Shown: piece by piece, positions 5,643 through 7,619 of the stretch
Layout: every line of letters starts with the position of its first letter
Position numbering within the stretch: the stretch's first letter is position 1
Origin: an uncultured Eubacteriales bacterium
Lineage (GTDB): Bacteria; Bacillota; Clostridia; Oscillospirales; Oscillospiraceae
Direction of reading: 5' to 3'
Assembly (NCBI GenBank): GCA_900540545.1
Contig: UQGJ01000101.1
Span: 1 to 7,619, forward strand
Length of the DNA: 7,619 nucleotides
Translations under genes and position numbers: made by a program
Notes under the pieces: model-generated
Databases searched by the model: none
The model's input: the letters and a program-made list of their open reading frames with translations, nothing else
Told to the model about the DNA's origin: nothing

Positions 5643-6001
5643 ACCGTTGGGGCGGCGCCAACGAAGCCCGGCAGTCGAACCCGGCTAGAGCAAACCAGTC
5701 CGCCCTTCCGCCCCCGCCCCGGCCGTTACGGCCTAACATGCATTCGGTCACCCCCATGCGCTGGCGCGGCGCGCCTAGCATGGCAATGCCCGGCAAGGCG
5801 GGTGCAGAATCGCGTCCCGCCGCAGCGTAGCCTTCTCCACTTGTACCCGCAAGGGGTACGCCCCATCCGTAAGGCTCCTTCGTCGCCAACGGCTGGGCAG
5901 TGGGGAAGGTGGCACGGCCAAAGGCCGTGACGGATGGGGCGACAAGCAGAGAAGCCCTCCGCGGGGGACGAGGGACAACGGAAACCGAAGGTCACTTGTA
6001 G
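5643..6001. other. Gene-free, hairpin-dense intergenic region
   Basis: No credible gene is present; open frames on both strands are low-complexity Arg/Pro/Gly products without ribosome sites. Visible inverted repeats include CGTTGG/CCAACG (5645-5663), GGCCG/CGGCC (5721-5733), CCATGC plus GGCGC with their complements (5754-5783), and GTACCC/GGGTAC (5843-5859). A long-range perfect 12-bp stem pairs 5859-5870 with 5930-5941 and encloses a CACGGCC-AAA-GGCCGTG hairpin (5913-5929). The region looks like nested repeats or a structured RNA rather than random spacer. Confidence 0.6.
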
Positions 6002-6022
6002 GGGCGGCCCTCGTGGCCGCCC
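6002..6022. repeat. GC-rich hairpin GGGCGGCC/GGCCGCCC
   Basis: A perfect 8-bp stem (6002-6009 with 6015-6022) with a five-base loop, preceded by TTGTAGG. There is no T-run on either side. It lies just upstream of the second copy of the CATTGCGA-type repeat and is probably part of the same repeat cluster. Confidence 0.6.
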
Positions 6023-6039
6023 GCCCCCGTCCCACCCCT

Positions 6040-6102
6040 GTCATTGCGAGCCAGTCCACAGACTGGCGTGGCAATCCGCCTCCTCCGTCCCGCCCGCAGA
6101 CG
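6040..6102 (+). repeat. CATTGCGA...TGGCAATCCGC dispersed repeat, copy 2
   Basis: TCATTGCGAGCCAGTC faces GACTGGCGTGGCAAT, followed by the same CCGTCCCGCCCGCAG tail as copy 1 at 3081-3144. Most differences from copy 1 are single transitions, and those inside the palindrome fall mainly beside its centre. It ends about 24 bp before the -35 of the sulfhydrylase promoter. Confidence 0.85.
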
Positions 6103-6125
6103 TCATTCTGCATTCGCCACCCCCC

Positions 6126-6154
6126 TTGACAATCTCCCACCCATCGAGTAGGAT
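6126..6154 (+). promoter_or_regulatory. Sigma-A promoter of the sulfhydrylase gene
   Basis: A perfect -35 TTGACA (6126-6131), a 17-bp spacer, and a -10 TAGGAT (6149-6154) that matches TATAAT at four of six positions. Transcription should begin near 6161, leaving a leader of only about 26 nt. That is enough for AGAAGGG (6174-6180) but not for a SAM riboswitch or T-box. Confidence 0.75.
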
Positions 6155-6186
6155 AGAAGAAATTTTGTAAAAAAGAAGGGATTCCC

Positions 6187-7470
6187 ATGTCCAACTACCG
6201 TCCCGGCACCGAATGTCTCCACGGGGGCTACGTCCCCGGCAGCGGCCAGCCCCGGAATATCCCCATCGTCCAGTCCACGACCTTCCGCTACGCCACCGGG
6301 GAGGAGATGGGAGCCCTCTTCGACCTGGAGGCCGAGGGCTACTTCTACACCCGCCTGGCTAACCCCACCTGCGACGCGGTTGCCAAGCGCATCTGCGCCC
6401 TGGAGGGCGGCTCCGCCGCCATGCTCACCTCCTCCGGCCAGGCCGCCAACTTCTACGCGGTCTTCAACATCGCCTCCTGCGGCGACCATGTGGTGGCCTC
6501 CTCGGCCATCTACGGCGGCACCTATAACCTCTTCGCCGTCACCATGAAGAAGATGGGGGTGGATTTCACCTTCGTCAGCCCCGACTGCACCCCCGACGAG
6601 CTGGATGCCGCCTTCCGCCCCAATACCAAAGCCGTCTTTGGCGAGATCATCGCCAACCCCGCCCTCACCGTGCTGGACATCGAGAAGTTCGCCCGCGCCG
6701 CCCACGCCCACGGCGTCCCCCTCATCGTGGACAACACCTTCCCCACGCCCATCAACTGCCGCCCCTTCCAGTGGGGGGCCGACATCGTCACCCACTCCAC
6801 CACCAAGTACATGGACGGCCACGCCAACCAGGTGGGCGGCGCCATCGTGGACTCCGGGCGCTTCGACTGGACCAAGTACCCCGACAAGTACCCCGGCCTC
6901 TGCACCCCCGACGACAGCTACCACGGCGTGACCTACACCCAGCGCTTCGGCCTGGAGGGCGCCTTCATCACCAAATGCACCGCCCAGCTCATGCGGGACT
7001 TCGGCTCCTCCCCCGCCCCCATGAACGCCTACCTGCTGGGCGTGGGCCTGGAGACCCTCCACCTGCGGGTCCCCCGCCACTGTGAAAACGCCCTGGCCGT
7101 GGCCAAGTTCCTGGAGTCCCACCCTCAGGTGGCCTGGGTCAACTACCCCGGCCTGGAGAGCAGCCCCGACCACGCCCTGGCCCAGAAGTACATGCCCAAC
7201 GGCACCTGCGGCGTGGTCTCCTTCGGCGTGAAGGGCGGCCGGGAGGCCGCCTCCAAATTCATGGCGGGCCTGGAGCTGTGCTCCATCGCCACCCACGTGG
7301 CCGACGCCAAGACCTGCGTCCTCCACCCCGCCAGCACCACCCACCGCCAGATGAACGACGCCGAACTGGAAGCCGCCGGCGTGGGCCCCGATTTGGTCCG
7401 CCTGTCCGTGGGCATCGAGGACGTCCAGGACATCCTCGCCGACGTGGAGAAGGCCCTGGCAAACGCATGA
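6187..7470 (+). CDS. metY: O-acetylhomoserine sulfhydrylase (O-acetylhomoserine aminocarboxypropyltransferase)
   Basis: This 427-residue cytoplasmic PLP enzyme of the Cys/Met metabolism family probably makes homocysteine from O-acetylhomoserine and sulfide in methionine synthesis. Visible active-site features are YTRLANPT (54-61; Tyr and Arg reach the neighbour subunit's PLP phosphate), SSGQAA (82-87), Tyr109 stacking on PLP, Asp182 in VDNTF for the pyridine nitrogen, Lys207 in HSTTKYMDGH as the Schiff-base lysine, and Arg405 in RLSVGIED for the substrate carboxylate. At the position equivalent to Cys116 of Pseudomonas methionine gamma-lyase there is glycine (Gly111 in YGGTY). That, and a length above the roughly 380-400 residues of MetB and gamma-lyases, favours MetY. 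The ATG at 6187 has AGAAGGG six bases upstream. The gene is monocistronic, between its own promoter and terminator. Use of O-succinyl- or O-phosphohomoserine cannot be excluded. Confidence 0.93.
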   Translation: MSNYRPGTECLHGGYVPGSGQPRNIPIVQSTTFRYATGEEMGALFDLEAEGYFYTRLANPTCDAVAKRICALEGGSAAMLTSSGQAANFYAVFNIASCGDHVVASSAIYGGTYNLFAVTMKKMGVDFTFVSPDCTPDELDAAFRPNTKAVFGEIIANPALTVLDIEKFARAAHAHGVPLIVDNTFPTPINCRPFQWGADIVTHSTTKYMDGHANQVGGAIVDSGRFDWTKYPDKYPGLCTPDDSYHGVTYTQRFGLEGAFITKCTAQLMRDFGSSPAPMNAYLLGVGLETLHLRVPRHCENALAVAKFLESHPQVAWVNYPGLESSPDHALAQKYMPNGTCGVVSFGVKGGREAASKFMAGLELCSIATHVADAKTCVLHPASTTHRQMNDAELEAAGVGPDLVRLSVGIEDVQDILADVEKALANA

Positions 7471-7471
7471 C

Positions 7472-7511
7472 AAAAAGGTCCCGCGTACAGCAATGTACGC
7501 GGGACCTTTTT
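7472..7511. terminator. Bidirectional intrinsic terminator after metY
   Basis: A perfect 17-bp inverted repeat pairs 7472-7488 with 7495-7511 around the loop AGCAAT. Its outer five base pairs are A-T, giving CCTTTTT on the plus strand and the same on the minus strand. It begins 2 nt after the metY stop. It could also stop a convergent gene beyond the window. Confidence 0.95.
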
Positions 7512-7562
7512 CAATGAAGAAGGAAGAATTCCGCCCACGGGGCGGGGACGGGGGAGAGGAGC

Positions 7563-7617
7563 GGCCCCCTCCGGGGGCCCAGCCCATTTCTTTTTCCCTC
7601 ACGGCGGGAAAAAGAAA
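7563..7617 (+). repeat. Gene-end composite hairpin element, copy D
   Basis: It starts with a GGCCCCC/GGGGGCC stem (7563-7569 with 7573-7579) carrying the core CCCTCCGGGGG (7567-7577). A perfect 12-bp hairpin follows, TTTCTTTTTCCC at 7587-7598 with its complement at 7606-7617. It has the same layout and orientation relative to the upstream gene as copies A-C, but lies about 90 nt beyond the stop and after a true terminator. The hairpin begins nine bases after the core instead of at once. Confidence 0.68.
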
Positions 7618-7619
7618 CG

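Noticed and set aside
5672..5684. GGTTCGAC-like T-loop motif on the minus strand, suggesting a tRNA
   Set aside because: The flanking bases do not form a 5-bp T-stem, and no anticodon arm, D-arm or acceptor stem can be placed around it.
5595..5930. A 111-codon plus-strand frame in the intergenic region
   Set aside because: It starts inside the hairpin of repeat copy C, has no ribosome site, and its product is Arg/Pro-rich without recognisable features. It most likely comes from repeat DNA.
5955..5968. CCCTCCGCGGGGG, a possible fifth copy of the gene-end element
   Set aside because: The core is interrupted, no pyrimidine/purine hairpin follows, and it is not next to a stop codon.
3081..6102. 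Two copies of the 64-bp repeat as part of a CRISPR array
   Set aside because: They are about 2.9 kb apart with genes between them, there are no regularly spaced units, and no cas gene is present.
6187..7470. Methionine gamma-lyase as the function of the PLP enzyme
   Set aside because: The cysteine characteristic of gamma-lyases after the PLP-stacking tyrosine is glycine here (YGGTY), and the length fits O-acetylhomoserine sulfhydrylases better.

Overview
The window looks like chromosomal DNA from a high-GC, spore-lineage Firmicute, most likely an Oscillospiraceae-type gut clostridium (Flavonifractor / Pseudoflavonifractor / Lawsonibacter-like). The basis is strongly GC-biased third codon positions, AGGAGG-type ribosome sites, a DacF-type D,D-carboxypeptidase, a GerMN lipoprotein, and intergenic spaces packed with palindromic repeats. 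The genus is an inference from gene content and style, not from a search.

Layout. Minus strand: a D-alanyl-D-alanine carboxypeptidase (107-1555) ending in a clear intrinsic terminator (72-101). It is preceded by an unusual leader of three consecutive stem-loops and a candidate extended -10 promoter (1698-1727). Diverging from it on the plus strand are a short membrane-anchored ComEA-like helix-hairpin-helix protein (1735-2121) and, 15 nt later, an OmpR/PhoB-family response regulator (2137-2823). A 389-bp repeat-filled gap follows. Then come a HAMP sensor histidine kinase (3213-4664) and, overlapping it by ATGA, a lipoprotein with two GerMN domains (4661-5566). A second gene-free stretch (5567-6186, 620 bp) holds several hairpins and a second copy of a 63-64-bp repeat. 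The last gene is an O-acetylhomoserine sulfhydrylase-type PLP enzyme (6187-7470). It has its own TTGACA-N17-TAGGAT promoter and a strong bidirectional terminator (7472-7511).

How the genes fit together. The regulator, kinase and GerMN lipoprotein form one envelope-signalling unit. Its order resembles the actinobacterial mtrA-mtrB-lpqB locus, where LpqB also carries a GerMN domain. The neighbouring carboxypeptidase trims peptidoglycan stem peptides and is a plausible but unproven target. The sulfhydrylase is an independent methionine/sulfur gene.

The most notable non-coding signals are two. (1) A composite element, CCCTCCGGGGG plus a 12-13-bp hairpin with pyrimidine-rich/purine-rich arms, lies downstream of the stop codon of four different genes and always points the same way as the gene. 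(2) The carboxypeptidase leader has G-U pairs and a GNRA loop that favour a folded RNA on the minus strand. No CRISPR array, tRNA, rRNA, transposase or phage gene was seen.
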